7,380 nt of DNA, taken from Selenomonadaceae bacterium. GTDB lineage: Bacteria > Bacillota > Negativicutes > Selenomonadales > Selenomonadaceae. Positions 5,822 through 7,380 of the stretch are shown in pieces. The notes beneath the pieces were generated by a model that did no database searches, was not told the origin of the DNA, and worked only from the letters and a program-made list of their open reading frames with translations. The position numbers and the translations under genes are program-made. Every line of letters starts with the position of its first letter. The stretch's first letter is position 1. The stretch is from the NCBI GenBank assembly GCA_017529085.1, contig JAFXOC010000119.1:1-7380 (forward strand), given 5' to 3'.

Positions 5822-7380
5822 ATGCTAAAGAGTTTAACTGTTTGGAACTTCGCCTTGCTTGAGCATGTTGAGATAGAGTTCGGCGAAGGTTTGAACATAT
5901 TAACGGGCGAAACCGGCGCGGGCAAGTCTATTTTGATAGGTTCATTGGGGGCGATTTTAGGCGCGAGAGTAACGGGTGACGCTATCAGGACGGGTTGCGA
6001 ATGGCTGAGGGTAGAGGCTGTTTTTACTGTTGAGGACAACGAGGCGGTTAAAGAATTTTTGGAAGACGAAGCTATGAACTTGGACGATGATACGATTGTA
6101 ATAAAACGGCAGCTAACTAAGAGCGGAAAAAGTTCTGTTTTGATAAACGGCAGTCACGCCTCTTTGACTACGCTAAAGAAGCTCGGCAATCTTCTGGTGG
6201 ATATACACGGGCAACATGAAAATCTTGCGCTGTTAAAAGAGGCTAACCAATACGCTCTTTTGGACGAGTCGGATAAGGACATTGCGGCGGCGCTTGAGGC
6301 GTATAAGGAAAGTTACGGTGACTGGAAAAGGGCGAAGGAACTGTTTGAGGAAAAAGAAGCCGAAGCGATGAATTATGCGCAGCGGCTCGATATGCTAAAA
6401 TGGCAGAAGACGGAAATCGAAGAAGCGGCGTTAAAGGAAAATGAGGACGAGATTTTGGAAGGTAAGATCCGAACCCTTTCCCACGCCGAGAAAATAGCGT
6501 CTTACGTGGAGGATTCTTATGCGCTTTTAAACGGTAATCGCGGCAACGCCATAAGCGTGTTGTCGGCGCTTGCGGAAATAAAGAAGCATCTTTCGGATAT
6601 GGAGCGGTACGACGAATCCTTGAAAAATGCGGCGAAAATTGTGGAGGAAGCCGAGATAAATCTGGAAGAAGCGGCTTATGAAATAAGGGATTACGGCGAA
6701 TCAATGGATTTTTCACCGCAGAAACTGGACGAGTTGCAATCTCGTATGGACGTTATTTATAAGTTACGGAAAAAGTACGGGGCGACGGTTGAGGATATTT
6801 TAAAATATTATGAAAAGATAAAGGACGAGCTGGACAGTATTGAAAATTACGACGAGGATATGCGCGAGTTAAAAGCGGAGATTAAGAGATTGGAGAAGGA
6901 GTTAGACAAGGCGGCTGTGGATCTGACGGCAAAGAGGCAAATTGGCGCAAAGAAAATTTCGGAAAATGTGAGAGAAGCCTTGTATTCATTGGGAATGACC
7001 AACGCAAGATTTAATTTAAAACTTTCGCCGCTCGATAAATTCGGGTCAAACGGTAAAGACGCTTTAGCCATGACATTTTCGGCAAACCCGGGGGAAGAGG
7101 AAATGCCTATTGCAAAGGTTGCCTCGGGTGGCGAACTTTCTAGGATAGCTCTCGCAATAAAGTCCGTATCGGCGAGAAACGATAAATCAAGCGGCAGCAT
7201 GGTGTTTGACGAAATAGACACAGGGATAGGCGGCAAGACGGCGCAGATGGTAGCGGAGAGAATTGCGCAAATTGCAAGGTTTAAGCAAGTGCTTTGCATA
7301 ACCCATTTGCCGCAAATCGCAGCGATGGCGGACACGCATTTATATATTTCAAAATCAACCAAGGAGGATAAGACCGAAAC
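5822..7380 (+). CDS. recN: DNA repair protein RecN, 3' end cut by the window
   Basis: RecN is an SMC-like ATPase that acts early in double-strand break repair. The reading frame is open to the window end (519 complete codons). About 40-50 C-terminal residues are probably missing, judging from usual lengths near 550-570. It shows the N-terminal head with Walker A GETGAGKS (29-36) and the typical IHGQHEN motif (128-134). A central region of about 150-380, rich in Glu, Lys and Ala, is probably coiled coil. The C-terminal head has signature SGGELSR (435-441), Walker B VFDEIDTGIGG with Asp463-Glu464, and switch His495 in THLPQIAAMAD. ATG 5822 gives the expected MLKSLTVWNFALLE start, with weak AAAGG (5807-5811) 10 nt upstream. 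An in-frame TTG at 5813, overlapping the nadK stop, would add three residues and cannot be excluded. Confidence 0.96.
   Translation, partial: MLKSLTVWNFALLEHVEIEFGEGLNILTGETGAGKSILIGSLGAILGARVTGDAIRTGCEWLRVEAVFTVEDNEAVKEFLEDEAMNLDDDTIVIKRQLTKSGKSSVLINGSHASLTTLKKLGNLLVDIHGQHENLALLKEANQYALLDESDKDIAAALEAYKESYGDWKRAKELFEEKEAEAMNYAQRLDMLKWQKTEIEEAALKENEDEILEGKIRTLSHAEKIASYVEDSYALLNGNRGNAISVLSALAEIKKHLSDMERYDESLKNAAKIVEEAEINLEEAAYEIRDYGESMDFSPQKLDELQSRMDVIYKLRKKYGATVEDILKYYEKIKDELDSIENYDEDMRELKAEIKRLEKELDKAAVDLTAKRQIGAKKISENVREALYSLGMTNARFNLKLSPLDKFGSNGKDALAMTFSANPGEEEMPIAKVASGGELSRIALAIKSVSARNDKSSGSMVFDEIDTGIGGKTAQMVAERIAQIARFKQVLCITHLPQIAAMADTHLYISKSTKEDKTE

Overview
The window looks like a chromosomal segment from a Firmicute of the Clostridia type. 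The evidence is purine-rich coding strands, strong GGAGG-type ribosome binding sites, frequent GTG/TTG starts, a DUF3783-family protein, and a tlyA-nadK-recN housekeeping cluster. The genus cannot be fixed from the sequence. All eight genes are on the + strand and densely packed; no intergenic gap exceeds 130 bases. I see no tRNA, rRNA, CRISPR array, phage gene or insertion sequence.

Left half (62-3913): five tightly spaced or overlapping genes, probably one operon. They encode a membrane-anchored or lipidated DUF2939-like protein, a small DUF3783-like protein, and a complete ABC importer of the NMT1/SsuA-TauA type in the order lipoprotein substrate-binding protein, ATPase, permease. The substrate cannot be read from the sequence. 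Three successive overlaps (4, 11 and 4 nt) point to translational coupling.

Boundary (3914-4042): this gap holds the most unusual element. A perfect 26-bp inverted repeat has one arm that is almost pure pyrimidine and one almost pure purine. It is followed by a second purine tract that is a perfect 22-nt mirror image of the purine arm. This Y-R-R arrangement can be drawn as a cruciform/hairpin, as duplex H-DNA, or as an intrastrand triple helix. It is not a normal terminator, because no T-run follows the stem.

Right half (4043-7380): tlyA (rRNA 2'-O-methyltransferase), nadK (NAD kinase) and recN (DNA repair ATPase, cut by the window end). This is the familiar Firmicute neighbourhood, but argR, often found between nadK and recN, is absent, and dxs is not directly upstream of tlyA. 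Between tlyA and nadK lies a GC-rich block of three consecutive hairpins resembling a dispersed palindromic (REP-like) repeat. It ends just before the nadK ribosome binding site and, if translated, creates a false N-terminal extension.

The genes themselves belong to known families. The non-coding structures at 3918-3994 and 4867-4935 most merit follow-up.
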